Shown here: piece by piece, positions 1 through 8,342 of the stretch | Numbering within the stretch: the first letter of the stretch is position 1 | Layout: every line of letters starts with the position of its first letter | Assembly (NCBI GenBank): GCA_038121105.1 | Contig: JAYONB010000001.1 | Location: 310,001 to 374,000, forward strand | From: CALJDF01 sp038121105 | GTDB taxonomy: Bacteria > Pseudomonadota > Alphaproteobacteria > SHVP01 | Length of the DNA stretch: 64,000 nt | Direction: 5' to 3' | Translations under genes and position numbers: made by a program | Notes under the pieces: model-generated | The model's database searches: none | Told to the model about the DNA's origin: nothing | What the model saw: the letters and a program-made list of their open reading frames with translations, nothing else

Positions 1-1604
1 CCCTTGGACTTGGACATCTTCGCGCCCTTTTCGTCGCGGACGAGCGCGTGGACGTAGACCGTGTGAAACGGCACCTCGCCCATGAAGTGCAGGCCCATCA
101 TGATCATCCGGGCGACCCAGAAGAAGATGATGTCGAAGCCGGTGACGAGCGTATCGGTGGGGTAGTAGCGATCGAGCTCGGGCGTTTTGTCGGGCCACCC
201 GAGGGTGGAAAACGGCCACAGGGCGGAGGAGAACCAGGTGTCGAGGACGTCTTCATCGCGGGTGAGCGGGGTTTCCTTGCCGTAGTGGAGTTTGGCGGCG
301 TTCAGGGCGGCGTCTTCGTCCATCTCGACGAAGATGTGCCCGTCGGGGCCGTACCAAGCCGGGATTTGATGGCCCCACCAGAGCTGGCGCGAAATGCACC
401 AGGGCTGGATGTTGCGCATCCACGAGAAGTAGGTGTTTTCCCATTGGCGCGGGACGAAGGTGATGTTGCCGCGCTCCACCGCCTCGATGGCGGGTTTGGC
501 CAAGGTCTCTGCATCGACGTACCACTGATCGGTGAGCCAGGGTTCGATGACGACGCCCGAGCGATCGCCGTACGGCACGGTGTGGGTGATGTCGTCGACC
601 TTTTCGAGCAAGCCTTGGGCTTCGATGTGGGCGAGGACTTCTTTGCGCGCGGCCATGCGCTCCAGGCCGCGGAAGGCTTCGGGGACGTTGTCGTTGAGGT
701 GGGCGTGCTGATCGAAAATGTTGATCAGGTCCAACTTATGCCGGCGGCCGACCTCGAAGTCGTTGAAGTCGTGGCCCGGGGTGATCTTGACGGCACCCGA
801 GCCCTGCTCGGGATCGGCGTAGTCGTCGGCGACGATGGGAATGCGACGACCGACGAGCGGCAGCACGACGTTCTTGCCGACGAGGTCCTTGTAGCGCGGG
901 TCGTCGGGGTGCACCGCGACGGCGGTATCGCCCAGCATGGTTTCGGGCCGCGTGGTGGCGACGGTGATGTAGCGGCCCTCTTCGTTTTCGATGGGGTATT
1001 TGATGTGCCACAGGTGGCCCGGGGCGTCGCGGTTCTCGACCTCGAGGTCGGAGATCGCGGTCAGCAGCTTGGGGTCCCAATTGACGAGGCGTTGGTCTTT
1101 GTAGATCAGGTTTTGCTTGTAGAGCTCGACGAAGACTTTGGTGACGGCGCGGCTGAGGCCTTCGTCCATCGTGAAGCGTTCGCGTTCCCAATCGGCCGAG
1201 GCGCCGAGACGGCGCAGCTGATTGAAGATGGTGCCGCCGGATTCTTCTTTCCATTGCCACACGCGATCCACGAATTTGCTGCGCCCGAGTTTGTGGCGGT
1301 CGGTGCCCTGTTCGTCGAGTTGGCGTTCGACCACCATTTGGGTGGCGATGCCGGCGTGGTCCATGCCCGGTTGCCACAACGCATCGCGCCCGCGCATGCG
1401 CTCGAAGCGGATGAGCACGTCTTGCAGCGTGTTGTTGAGCGCGTGGCCCATGTGCAGCGAGCCCGTGACGTTGGGCGGCGGGATGACGATGGTGTAGGGC
1501 TTGCCGGTATTGGTGCGCCCGGCGGCGAACGCGCCCTCTTCTTCCCAGCGCTGGTAATGCGGGCCTTCGATCTCTTCGGGCTTATAGGTTTTGGCGAGCG
1601 GCAT
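1..1604 (-). CDS. valS: valine--tRNA ligase (N-terminal 534 residues, cut by window edge)
   Basis: Class I aminoacyl-tRNA synthetase charging tRNA-Val in the cytoplasm. The reverse-strand product begins MPLAKTYKPEEIEGPHYQRW and contains the ATP-binding HIGH-type motif in PPNVTGSLHMGHA (about residues 43-55). A CP1 editing domain follows, with TTRPETMLGDTAVAVHP. The last visible residues are GAKMSKSKG, the KMSKS catalytic loop, so the window cuts the gene there and the anticodon-binding domain lies to the left. The ATG at 1602-1604 gives the usual N-terminus of the family. In relatives valS often lies beside popZ; here several unrelated genes separate them. Confidence 0.97.
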   Translation of the reverse strand, partial: MPLAKTYKPEEIEGPHYQRWEEEGAFAAGRTNTGKPYTIVIPPPNVTGSLHMGHALNNTLQDVLIRFERMRGRDALWQPGMDHAGIATQMVVERQLDEQGTDRHKLGRSKFVDRVWQWKEESGGTIFNQLRRLGASADWERERFTMDEGLSRAVTKVFVELYKQNLIYKDQRLVNWDPKLLTAISDLEVENRDAPGHLWHIKYPIENEEGRYITVATTRPETMLGDTAVAVHPDDPRYKDLVGKNVVLPLVGRRIPIVADDYADPEQGSGAVKITPGHDFNDFEVGRRHKLDLINIFDQHAHLNDNVPEAFRGLERMAARKEVLAHIEAQGLLEKVDDITHTVPYGDRSGVVIEPWLTDQWYVDAETLAKPAIEAVERGNITFVPRQWENTYFSWMRNIQPWCISRQLWWGHQIPAWYGPDGHIFVEMDEDAALNAAKLHYGKETPLTRDEDVLDTWFSSALWPFSTLGWPDKTPELDRYYPTDTLVTGFDIIFFWVARMIMMGLHFMGEVPFHTVYVHALVRDEKGAKMSKSK

Positions 1605-1828
1605 GGGGCGCGGTATTCCGTTCCGGATGAGTGGGCGGTCCGGGGGTTATAACGCGGCGCAGCCTTTCTTTCCCACTATTTAATCCCGCATCCCGAGCCG
1701 GGGCGGCCGCGTCGCCAGACGAAAGCGACCCGCGTGGCGGGCCCTTCGTCCCGCCCTGCGCGCGCCTGTGGCGCGATCAGGGCGGCTCAGGATGCGGGTG
1801 TTGGGAGCGGGAGAACGAGGCGCGAGGC

Positions 1829-2326
1829 CTACTCGTCTTTGTCGTCGCGATCTTGGCGGTCGTGGCGCGCGCCGCGGCGGTGGGAGATGTCGCGGTGGCG
1901 CTTGGGTTTGAGTTCTTCGCCCGACAGGATGCCGTCGTCGTTGCGGTCCATGCGCGCAACCATGTTGGCGTAGGGGTCGTTGAATTCTTCGGTGGTGACG
2001 ATGCCGTCGCCGTCGTCGTCGTGGCGTTGGAAGGCATCGACCATCCGTTCGCGGAAGGCATCCAACCACAGGGCTTCGTATTCCTGCAGGTTGAGCGTGC
2101 CGTTGCCGTCGGCATCGAACTTGGCGAGGCGTTGGGCGCGGAAGCCGTCGATCTCGGCTTGGGTGAGCTGACCGTCGTTGTTGGTGTCAAAGGTTTCCAG
2201 CAGAGTCGCGCCACCGCCGTGGGCGGCGTGATGGCCGCGCATGCCTTGCGGCCCGGCGGCAAGCGCGGGCACCGTGAGCGCCGCGAAGCAGGCGGCGGAA
2301 AGAAGCGTAAGGGATGTTTTTTTCAT
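1829..2326 (-). CDS. exported EF-hand calcium-binding protein
   Basis: A 165-residue protein with a signal peptide (MKKTSLTLLSAACFAALTVPALA) and four EF-hand loops: DTNNDGQLTQAE, DADGNGTLNLQE, DDDGDGIVTTEE and DRNDDGILSGEE. Each keeps the Asp/Asn ligands at loop positions 1, 3 and 5 and acidic position 12. It probably binds calcium in the periplasm as a sensor or buffer. The tail is short, charged and rich in His, Arg and Asp. A GGAG ribosome-binding site precedes the ATG. The nearest gene is the methyltransferase/ATP-grasp fusion, transcribed toward it from 127 bases away, but no functional link is visible. The partner is unknown. Confidence 0.85.
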   Translation of the reverse strand: MKKTSLTLLSAACFAALTVPALAAGPQGMRGHHAAHGGGATLLETFDTNNDGQLTQAEIDGFRAQRLAKFDADGNGTLNLQEYEALWLDAFRERMVDAFQRHDDDGDGIVTTEEFNDPYANMVARMDRNDDGILSGEELKPKRHRDISHRRGARHDRQDRDDKDE

Positions 2327-2452
2327 GTGGGATCTCCGAGTTGGGTTTGTCCAAGTCTCGGAACCTCACACGTGCTGAAAGGGATAACTCCGTCGCGGGC
2401 AAAACGCGATTCCGTCGTAGAAGCCGCGGCGCGGGCCCGCCCCCCCGCCGGC

Positions 2453-4348
2453 CTAATGCCGGCCGTTTCTCGCCGCCGCGACGCGTGCCTGCGCCGCCTC
2501 GATGATGAGGCGCAGCAGATCGGCGTAACGTAGACCTTCGAATCCGGCCATCAGGTTCATCTTCGCATCCCACGACCAGCCCGGATTGGGGTTAACCTCG
2601 AGAAACTTGATCTCGCCTGCGGCGTCGGCACGAAAATCGAAACGGGCGTAGTCGCGGCATCCGAGCCGCTCGAAAAGCGTCATCGAGTGATCCACCATCG
2701 CCCGACGTCGCTCGTCGTCGAGCTCCGCCTCCTCGTAGCGAATCTGCGTCCAGTAGGGCGATTCAGGGTCCCACTTCGACTCGTACCCGAGGATCGGCGC
2801 CAGCCCATCGTCGAGGCGGCTAAAGTCGACTTGCAGCGGCGGCAGCACGTGAAAACCCAGGTCCGGGTTGCCGACCAGCCCGACCGAGTATTCGGTGCCC
2901 GGCAGAAACTCCTGAACCAATAGCGGCCTCCCCGGCAACGTATCGCGCAACCAGTTGATGTAGTCGATGGCCTCTTCCGGGGTGTGGATCACCGCGTTCG
3001 TCGTAATGCCGATGGATGAGTCGCCGAAGTTAGGCTTGATGATGGCGGGAAACACGCTCGGCAGATTGGCGGCCTGGTCGCCCGGATCCCAATAGGTTTC
3101 CGCCGGCACCGGAATGTCGAGGGCCGCCGCGACGGCACGCACCAGCGCCTTGTCGTAGCACGATGCAAGGGACGCTGCCTCGGCACCCGAGTAGGCCACG
3201 TTGAGGATGTCGAGCATGGCAGGCACGTGCAATTCGAGAAAGGCATCGTTGTTGTAGCCTTCGTCGCAGAGATTAAGGACGAATTCCGGCGGCGACGCGC
3301 GCATGTCGCTGAACAACGACGCATGGTTGTCCAAATACTGGAACGAGTAGTCGGTCAGTTCGGCCAGAGCGTCCTTGAGCCGCTTGACGGTATCGATGTC
3401 CTCGGGATTGAACTTGCCGTTCAGCTTCACCGAATCAGGGAGGCGCGGATCGCCGAGCAGAACGGTCACGGCAGGAAACGGCACAACGCCGCGCCGCGGC
3501 GTCTTCTTCTCCGGCGCTACCGCGGTGATGAAGAGGCGACGCGCCATCATCCCGAGGTCTTGCGATCGGGTCGAACGGCTTTCGGGTTCGGCGTGCAGGC
3601 GTACCTGTTCGAAGCCGATTTTTTCCAGCAGTCCGGTGATTTCCTCGCGCGCGTAGAGCCGTTCCGAATAGAACTGGTCGGCAAGGACGCCGCGTTCGGC
3701 ATGAACGACAACCTCCCGCGATATGAGCCGCCTTTCGTCGCCGGCGAGACTACGCTCCCTGCACACGAAGTGGTCCTCGTCGATCCATTCCCACGACCGA
3801 GGCTCGAAGTGCTCCCGCGTCCAGGCGCCGTCGGTTACGTCCATGACCAAGGTGCCGCGCGAAACCAACGCCCGTTTCGCCGTTTCGAGGATGGCGACAT
3901 CATCTTCCTCTCGGTCGAAGTAGCCGAACGAGTTGCCCATGATGGTCACGCAACGGTACGTGGTCGCACGCAGCCGTACCTTACGCGAGTCGCCTTCGCG
4001 AAAAGTGACGTTTAGCGGGGCATTCCGCGCCCGCGTGCGCGCGAGCCGGATGAGATAGCGCGAGCGGTCGACGCCGGTGAGATTCTTGAACCCCCGGCGC
4101 GCCAGTTCGAGCAGGTGTCGCCCCTGGCCGCAGCACAGGTCGAGGATCGTGTCGTTGGGCTCTAGGCCGGCCGCACCGATCAGCAGATCTACATCCTGAG
4201 TGGTATTGGCATCGTTCTCGACGACATCGCCATCGGTTTTGATATAGAGCGAGTTGAAGAGGCTCTGCCACCAATCCGGCGGCAGATGACGTTCGAGGTC
4301 GGACACGGGACCGAGAGTCCGCGCCGACGGTAGGTTTCGCGTTTTCAT
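2453..4348 (-). CDS. SAM methyltransferase fused to D-Ala-D-Ala-ligase-like ATP-grasp enzyme
   Basis: A 631-residue two-domain protein. Residues about 1-275 form a class I SAM-dependent methyltransferase with motif I ILDLCCGQGRHLLELARRG and a later MDVTDG strand. Residues about 295-620 form an ATP-grasp fold of the D-alanine--D-alanine ligase type, with FPAIIKPNFGDSSIGI (ATP-binding Lys and Ser-rich loop), LLVQEFLPGTEYSVG, and the metal-binding FLEVNPNPGWSWDAK near the C-terminus. ATP-grasp enzymes couple a carboxylate to an amine through an acyl phosphate, so the protein may ligate and methylate one small peptide-like or amino-acid product. The substrate is unknown. There is no signal peptide, so it should be cytoplasmic. 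It appears to be monocistronic. Confidence 0.85.
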   Translation of the reverse strand: MKTRNLPSARTLGPVSDLERHLPPDWWQSLFNSLYIKTDGDVVENDANTTQDVDLLIGAAGLEPNDTILDLCCGQGRHLLELARRGFKNLTGVDRSRYLIRLARTRARNAPLNVTFREGDSRKVRLRATTYRCVTIMGNSFGYFDREEDDVAILETAKRALVSRGTLVMDVTDGAWTREHFEPRSWEWIDEDHFVCRERSLAGDERRLISREVVVHAERGVLADQFYSERLYAREEITGLLEKIGFEQVRLHAEPESRSTRSQDLGMMARRLFITAVAPEKKTPRRGVVPFPAVTVLLGDPRLPDSVKLNGKFNPEDIDTVKRLKDALAELTDYSFQYLDNHASLFSDMRASPPEFVLNLCDEGYNNDAFLELHVPAMLDILNVAYSGAEAASLASCYDKALVRAVAAALDIPVPAETYWDPGDQAANLPSVFPAIIKPNFGDSSIGITTNAVIHTPEEAIDYINWLRDTLPGRPLLVQEFLPGTEYSVGLVGNPDLGFHVLPPLQVDFSRLDDGLAPILGYESKWDPESPYWTQIRYEEAELDDERRRAMVDHSMTLFERLGCRDYARFDFRADAAGEIKFLEVNPNPGWSWDAKMNLMAGFEGLRYADLLRLIIEAAQARVAAARNGRH

Positions 4349-4590
4349 TGGGTATGCCTATCGCGCCTGAAGCCAACGACGGCCGCGCTTCATTTGCTCG
4401 ATCACTGCCTAAACGACAAGCCAAACAACCTTCGTCGCTGCATTACCACACAAGGGTGGCTCAGGACCATCGCCATTTTGCATCTAGAGGCACAGCGACC
4501 CGGCGACGTTCTCTCGGACCAATCCACCGGGCGGACCGCTTCCTGACGCCCGGCAAGCACCTGCAAGGCGCCCGGCCCGCGTGGAGAAGT

Positions 4591-4618
4591 TCGGCGAGGC
4601 ACGGGCGGGCCTCGCCGA
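4591..4618 (-). terminator. stem-loop downstream of the 4634-5392 gene
   Basis: Ten-base perfect arms TCGGCGAGGC (4591-4600) and GCCTCGCCGA (4609-4618) enclose an 8-base loop, 16 bases past the stop of the minus-strand gene. The following reverse-strand bases are pyrimidine-rich (ACTTCTCC) but not a clean T-run, so termination efficiency is uncertain. The rest of 4349-4590 shows no convincing gene. Confidence 0.5.
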
Positions 4619-4633
4619 AACCATGGTTGGGTC

Positions 4634-5392
4634 CTAGTCGATTTTTCCGGGCAGGCTCAGGTCGCCGGAAGCAACATCGAAAACGTCCGTCACGCATAGC
4701 AGTGGCGCGTGGACGTTGGCGTTGACCCGCAGGGCCGACGTGACGCCATCGTATGACGCCCCGGCGATCGCATCGGCGTCTTTGAACGCCACGTTGATCG
4801 TGATCTCCGGGCCATCGAAAAGGGGCGAGAAGCCTGGGCTGTCGATGAAGATGGGGAGCCCCGGCCAAGTCGCCGGCATTGCCGGGGTCTCCCCCGCGGG
4901 AATGTCGCGGACCGCCAAGGCGCCGGGGCCACATGCCTCGGTCGGGGCCAACACCACCCAGTGGCTATGCCACAACGTCCCGTCGTTGCCAGGATCGCCG
5001 TCGCCGTTTTCGTCGTAGAGCGGCGTGTCGTCGAAGTCGGGATGACTTGTGGCCACCAACGCAAGAATGCCGGTCTCGCCCTCAAAGCCCACGGTCGCGG
5101 GATCGAGCGATGTCGGCCAGACATATGCCAGGACCGGCGCGCCGCCAAGGGCGCCAGCCGGCGTAGGCGTTTCCGATCCCGCCACGCCGTTGGTCGTCAT
5201 GTGGAAAGTCACCGTGGCGCCCTTCCTGTGCACATGGGCGGCGAGAATATCGAACGCGGCAGTTTTCGATCCGTCGGCCGGCGATTTGACCGCGCCGGTC
5301 TGGTTGACGGCATGTGCGGCATGCCCCTGGTCCGCATTGGCGGTACCCGATGCCAAAATCAGCGTGGCCGCCGCGATAAGCGTAAGTTTCAT
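4634..5392 (-). CDS. exported protein of unknown function, divergent from a MarR regulator
   Basis: A 252-residue protein that I cannot assign to a family. The ATG at 5390-5392 has a strong AGGAGGT ribosome-binding site and gives a clear signal peptide (MKLTLIAAATLILASGTANA). An upstream in-frame extension would run through the operator region and is rejected. The mature part starts with a His-rich stretch (DQGHAAHAV). It contains an acidic loop DENGDGDPGNDG that could bind calcium, followed by the WHSHWVVL histidines. Only two cysteines are seen, far apart. The expected location is the periplasm. The head-to-head MarR-family gene with repeated palindromic sites between them suggests that the regulator controls this gene. 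Confidence 0.75.
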   Translation of the reverse strand: MKLTLIAAATLILASGTANADQGHAAHAVNQTGAVKSPADGSKTAAFDILAAHVHRKGATVTFHMTTNGVAGSETPTPAGALGGAPVLAYVWPTSLDPATVGFEGETGILALVATSHPDFDDTPLYDENGDGDPGNDGTLWHSHWVVLAPTEACGPGALAVRDIPAGETPAMPATWPGLPIFIDSPGFSPLFDGPEITINVAFKDADAIAGASYDGVTSALRVNANVHAPLLCVTDVFDVASGDLSLPGKID

Positions 5393-5413
5393 AGTGACCT
5401 CCTGGTAAATTAA

Positions 5414-5477
5414 TAGCGACTCGCTACTATTAACAGTGAGGCAACGGTGTTGCAATAGTGTTTTCGACTCGCTACTA
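5414..5477. promoter_or_regulatory. candidate MarR operator: two copies of a 13-bp repeat
   Basis: The 94-base divergent spacer holds CGACTCGCTACTA twice, at 5417-5429 and 5465-5477, 48 bases apart. The first copy lies inside the odd palindrome TAGCGACTCGCTA (5414-5426), flanked by TTAA on both sides. MarR-family dimers usually bind such palindromes in the spacer next to their own gene. The second copy sits 9 bases before the marR start, which would suit autorepression. Confidence 0.65.
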
Positions 5478-5486
5478 AATAATCGC

Positions 5487-6038
5487 ATGGCGGCGAAGGA
5501 CCAGCAGCGAATCAAAGCGCTCATCGAGCGGCTCGGCCGCCTCGTTGCGGCCGAGGAGTGGACCGGCGACCTCAACCCGACGCAGTGGACGGCGTTGAGC
5601 TACCTCGCGCAGGCGAACCGTTTTTCACGCGCGCCCTCCCAGGTGGCGGATTTTATGTCGGCCACCCGCGGCACGATCTCTCAAACGCTGAAGGCGTTGG
5701 CGCGAAAGGGCCTTATCTCGGAGATCAGTTCGGAAACGGACAAAAGGTCGATCAGCTACTCGGTCACGGCCGCCGGCCGATCGCTGCTCAACCGGACGAG
5801 CGAACTTGACGGCGTCATCGCCTCCCTTGACGGCGAGCCTGCCTCCGGTTTGCATCTCGGGCTTGAGACGCTGGTTCGCAACACCCTTCGGCAACGCGGG
5901 CTGCGCCCTTTCGGCGTCTGCAAGTCCTGCGCGCATTTCCAGAAGAAAGGCGGTGGCGGGCATTGTGCGTTGCTCGGCGAAACGCTCACGCCGCGTGAAA
6001 CCGACCAGATCTGCCACGAACACGTAGAGGCGGCGTAA
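5487..6038 (+). CDS. MarR-family regulator with C-terminal cysteine cluster
   Basis: A 183-residue winged-helix regulator. Residues about 25-110 show the MarR fold: LNPTQWTALSYLAQ, then the recognition region SATRGTISQTLKALARKGLI and the wing SSETDKRSISYSVT. The C-terminal extension contains CKSCAHFQKK, GHCALL and TDQICHEH, four Cys plus His residues that look like a metal- or redox-sensing site. The ATG at 5487 places the start just after the second operator copy; an upstream in-frame start would overlap the operator. The divergent neighbour encodes an exported protein, its likely target. Metal, iron-sulfur or thiol chemistry are all possible; the sequence does not decide. Confidence 0.85.
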   Translation: MAAKDQQRIKALIERLGRLVAAEEWTGDLNPTQWTALSYLAQANRFSRAPSQVADFMSATRGTISQTLKALARKGLISEISSETDKRSISYSVTAAGRSLLNRTSELDGVIASLDGEPASGLHLGLETLVRNTLRQRGLRPFGVCKSCAHFQKKGGGGHCALLGETLTPRETDQICHEHVEAA

Positions 6039-6075
6039 CGGAATTACGTGCGCTGGCGCAGTCTGTGCGCCGCCT

Positions 6076-6624
6076 TCAGTTTCCGTTCAACGCCTTGATG
6101 TCGTCGGCGGCGCGGCGCAGGATTTCGCGCACCTTGTCGGCACGGTCGGGATCGTTGGAGCGGACCGACGATCGCACGGCCGTGCGCATCAAGCGAAACG
6201 CAGGCTTGAGGACCTCGAGCGCGTCGGGATGCATGGCATCGCCCCAATTGCCCCACTCGTCGTCTTGGGCGCGTTGCCAAATCTCTTTGATGCGATCGGC
6301 GTTTTCGGTCACGCGCGTGCGGCCCGCGTCGGTAAGTTGGTAGATGCGCTTGCTGTCTTCTTCTTGCGAGATGACGAGACCCTCGTCTTGCAGTTGTTGT
6401 AGCGTGGGATAAATGGTGCCGGCCGAGGGGCGCGCGAGGCCGCCGGATTTTTCCTCGATAGCGGTCATCAGGTCGTAGCCGTGTCGCGGGCCCTCTTCGA
6501 GCAAGGAGAGGAGCGCGAGGGGCGTATCTCCGCTGCCGAAGAATTTGCCAGCCATGACCCAGGGGCCGAAGCGGTGTAAATGGCGACGCATATGATGCGC
6601 GCGACGTCGGTGTCTCCAATTCAT
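6076..6624 (-). CDS. PadR-family transcriptional regulator
   Basis: A 182-residue protein with an Arg/His-rich N-terminus and the PadR winged helix at about residues 35-110: ALLSLLEEGPRHGYDLMTAI, then AGTIYPTLQQLQDEGLV and KRIYQLTDAGR. The remaining helical part (about 120-182) is the usual dimerisation region. PadR proteins generally repress their own promoter and a neighbouring gene in response to a small ligand. The divergent neighbour is a methyltransferase gene, and an inverted repeat lies within the padR promoter. A GGAG site (in AAGGAGC) precedes the ATG. The ligand is unknown. Confidence 0.9.
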   Translation of the reverse strand: MNWRHRRRAHHMRRHLHRFGPWVMAGKFFGSGDTPLALLSLLEEGPRHGYDLMTAIEEKSGGLARPSAGTIYPTLQQLQDEGLVISQEEDSKRIYQLTDAGRTRVTENADRIKEIWQRAQDDEWGNWGDAMHPDALEVLKPAFRLMRTAVRSSVRSNDPDRADKVREILRRAADDIKALNGN

Positions 6625-6652
6625 GGGGGCTCCTTGGCGGTGATTGATACTT

Positions 6653-6682
6653 ACTAGATATATCGGTCGATATGTTTTTCAA
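6653..6682 (-). promoter_or_regulatory. padR promoter with operator in the spacer
   Basis: On the reverse strand TTGAAA (6677-6682) and TCTAGT (6653-6658) are separated by 18 bases, matching the sigma-70 consensus at 5/6 and 4/6. The spacer contains the inverted repeat ATATCG-GT-CGATAT (6660-6673), extendable with mismatches to 6658-6675. Its position fits autorepression by PadR and control of the divergent methyltransferase gene. Confidence 0.55.
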
Positions 6683-6807
6683 GGACTGGCCGCGCTCTGC
6701 CGACATCCTTATTGATGTCGAGGCCCCTACCCGCCAGGTTTTGCGCGCGGCCATCCCCCCGCCCAACCGACTGTGTTATCTACCGGTCGGCCAAACCCGG
6801 AGGCGGC

Positions 6808-7440
6808 ATGGCGAACGACGGAAACTTCTGGAATTCCATCGCCGCGAAATATGCGAAGTCGCCGGTCGCCGACCCGGCGTCATACGAGAAGAAACTCGCC
6901 GTCACGCGCGACTACATGACGCCCGACATGGAGGTGCTGGAAATCGGTTGCGGTACCGGTTCGACGGCGATCCATCACGCGCCCGCCGTCAAGCACATCC
7001 GCGCGACGGACCTTTCGCCCGCGATGCTCGACATCGCCCGCAGTAGGGCGGCGGCGGCGGGCGTCACGAACACCACCTTCGAGGTCTGCGCGATCGACGA
7101 CCTCGACGCGCCCGACGCCAGCGTGGACATGGTGATGGCCCACTCGATCTTGCATCTGGTCACCGACCGCGACGCCGTGCTCGCCAAGTTGTTCCGCATG
7201 CTCAAGCCAGGCGGCGTGCTGGTGAGCAGCACCGTGTGCATCGGCGACAGTATGGTGGCGCGAGTGCTGGTGCCCTTGATCGCCCCGATCGGACGCATGG
7301 TAGGCAAGTTCCCCGATACGCTGCGCATCTTTACCGGCAAGCAACTCGCCGAGAGCATCACGCAGGCGGGCTTTAGGATCGACCACGAATGGCGCCCCGG
7401 TCCGACCAAAGCCATGTTTATCGTCGCGAAAAAACCCTAG
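6808..7440 (+). CDS. class I SAM-dependent methyltransferase
   Basis: A 210-residue cytoplasmic methyltransferase. Motif I is VLEIGCGTGSTAIHHAP, the acidic motif II residue is in IRATDLSPAMLDIARSRA, and motif IV/post-I regions are seen in VDMVMAHSILHLV and MLKPGGVLVSSTV. The start at ATG 6808 is supported by a GGAGG site at 6799-6803. The family includes small-molecule and lipid methyltransferases; the substrate cannot be read from the sequence. It is divergent from padR and shares its operator region, so PadR probably regulates it. Confidence 0.85.
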   Translation: MANDGNFWNSIAAKYAKSPVADPASYEKKLAVTRDYMTPDMEVLEIGCGTGSTAIHHAPAVKHIRATDLSPAMLDIARSRAAAAGVTNTTFEVCAIDDLDAPDASVDMVMAHSILHLVTDRDAVLAKLFRMLKPGGVLVSSTVCIGDSMVARVLVPLIAPIGRMVGKFPDTLRIFTGKQLAESITQAGFRIDHEWRPGPTKAMFIVAKKP

Positions 7441-7535
7441 CGACGCAGCCGGCCTCCGAGGTCGGGGCGGCTCAAAGCGATCGGAATGGCGCGGATGGTC
7501 TGCCCAAAGGCCGACGGTACGTCGTGGAGACGCGG

Positions 7536-8342
7536 TTACTTTTCGGCGCCGTGGGCGATTTTGGCGATCTCTTTTTCGACGATGCGTTCGACAACCGAAG
7601 GAAGGTTTTTGTCGAGCCATGCTTTGAGCATGGGGCGCAAGAGCTCTTTGACGAGATCTTCGAGCGTACGGTTGGGATCGCCGAGCGGTTGACCGCGCAC
7701 CGCGGTCGCCGCGCTGGAAAGATGCGCGAAGGCGCTGGCTGCGGCAATGGTCGTGGCGTCGTGCAACAGGCTGTCGTGATGGACGGCAGGTTCGACGGCC
7801 TCGTCGAGTGCGGCCTGAAACGCCGCCGCAGTGGGTGCAACCACCGGCGCGGGTTCCGGTTCCGGCTCCGGCTCCGGTTCCGGTTCCGGTTCCGGTTCGG
7901 GCTCGAACAACGGATTGCCGTCGTCGTCGAGTTCGACGACCGAGCCGTCCTCTTGCACCATGTTGGTGAGATCGAGCGCGTCGTCTTCGACCGGCGCCTC
8001 GTCTTCTTCCTCGGGCTCTTCGTCCTCGATGTCTTCTTCGACGGCGGCTAGCGGGACGGGCTCGTCGTCAGGCTCTTCGTCCTCGTAGTCTGGTTCGTCG
8101 TCCAATTCGGGTTCCGGCTCGGGCTCTTCTTCGGCCTCGGGCTCTTCGGCGACATCCGGCAGGTCGTCGATGTCGAAATCGTCGTCGTCGTCCTCGTCGG
8201 CGACGGCTTCGATCTCGTCCTCGGGCTCGGGCGCGGCGTCAGCCGCAGCCTCCCCGCCGTCGTCGTCTTCGGAAATGATCCGGCGAATCGACGAAAGGAT
8301 TTCCTCCATCGTCGGTTCTTGCTCGGTGGTCGGATCGCTCAT
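7536..8342 (-). CDS. popZ: polar organizing protein PopZ (DUF2497)
   Basis: A 268-residue protein with the three-part PopZ layout. There is an N-terminal helix QEPTMEEILSSIRRII, a long acidic and proline-rich disordered middle (about residues 25-170) with a run of Glu-Pro dipeptides, and a conserved C-terminal oligomerisation helix region LEDLVKELLRPMLKAWLDK followed by NLPSVVERIVEKEI. In Caulobacter PopZ forms a polar condensate that anchors ParB/parS and recruits cell-cycle proteins. The acidic linker here is longer than in Caulobacter. Its distant neighbours tolC, pcm and valS match the usual alphaproteobacterial surroundings, but a rhodanese-like gene and other genes are interposed. Confidence 0.93.
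   Translation of the reverse strand: MSDPTTEQEPTMEEILSSIRRIISEDDDGGEAAADAAPEPEDEIEAVADEDDDDDFDIDDLPDVAEEPEAEEEPEPEPELDDEPDYEDEEPDDEPVPLAAVEEDIEDEEPEEEDEAPVEDDALDLTNMVQEDGSVVELDDDGNPLFEPEPEPEPEPEPEPEPEPAPVVAPTAAAFQAALDEAVEPAVHHDSLLHDATTIAAASAFAHLSSAATAVRGQPLGDPNRTLEDLVKELLRPMLKAWLDKNLPSVVERIVEKEIAKIAHGAEK
7852..7905. repeat. hexanucleotide tandem repeat inside popZ
   Basis: Nine tandem GGTTCC/GGCTCC-type hexamers encode, on the minus strand, the Glu-Pro run of the PopZ linker. The unit is a multiple of three, so copy-number change would alter linker length without breaking the frame. Confidence 0.85.

Noticed and set aside
48..1652. Long plus-strand open frame opposite valS
   Set aside because: It is antisense to a clear valS with HIGH and KMSKS motifs; GC-rich third positions leave the opposite strand open.
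3227..4015. Plus-strand open frame opposite the methyltransferase/ATP-grasp gene
   Set aside because: Antisense shadow with no motif or ribosome-binding site.
4348..4725. Plus-strand 125-codon frame
   Set aside because: No recognisable content and it overlaps a hairpin and the end of the minus-strand exported-protein gene.
7852..7905. CRISPR-like repeat array
   Set aside because: Six-base units without spacers that encode Glu-Pro in popZ.
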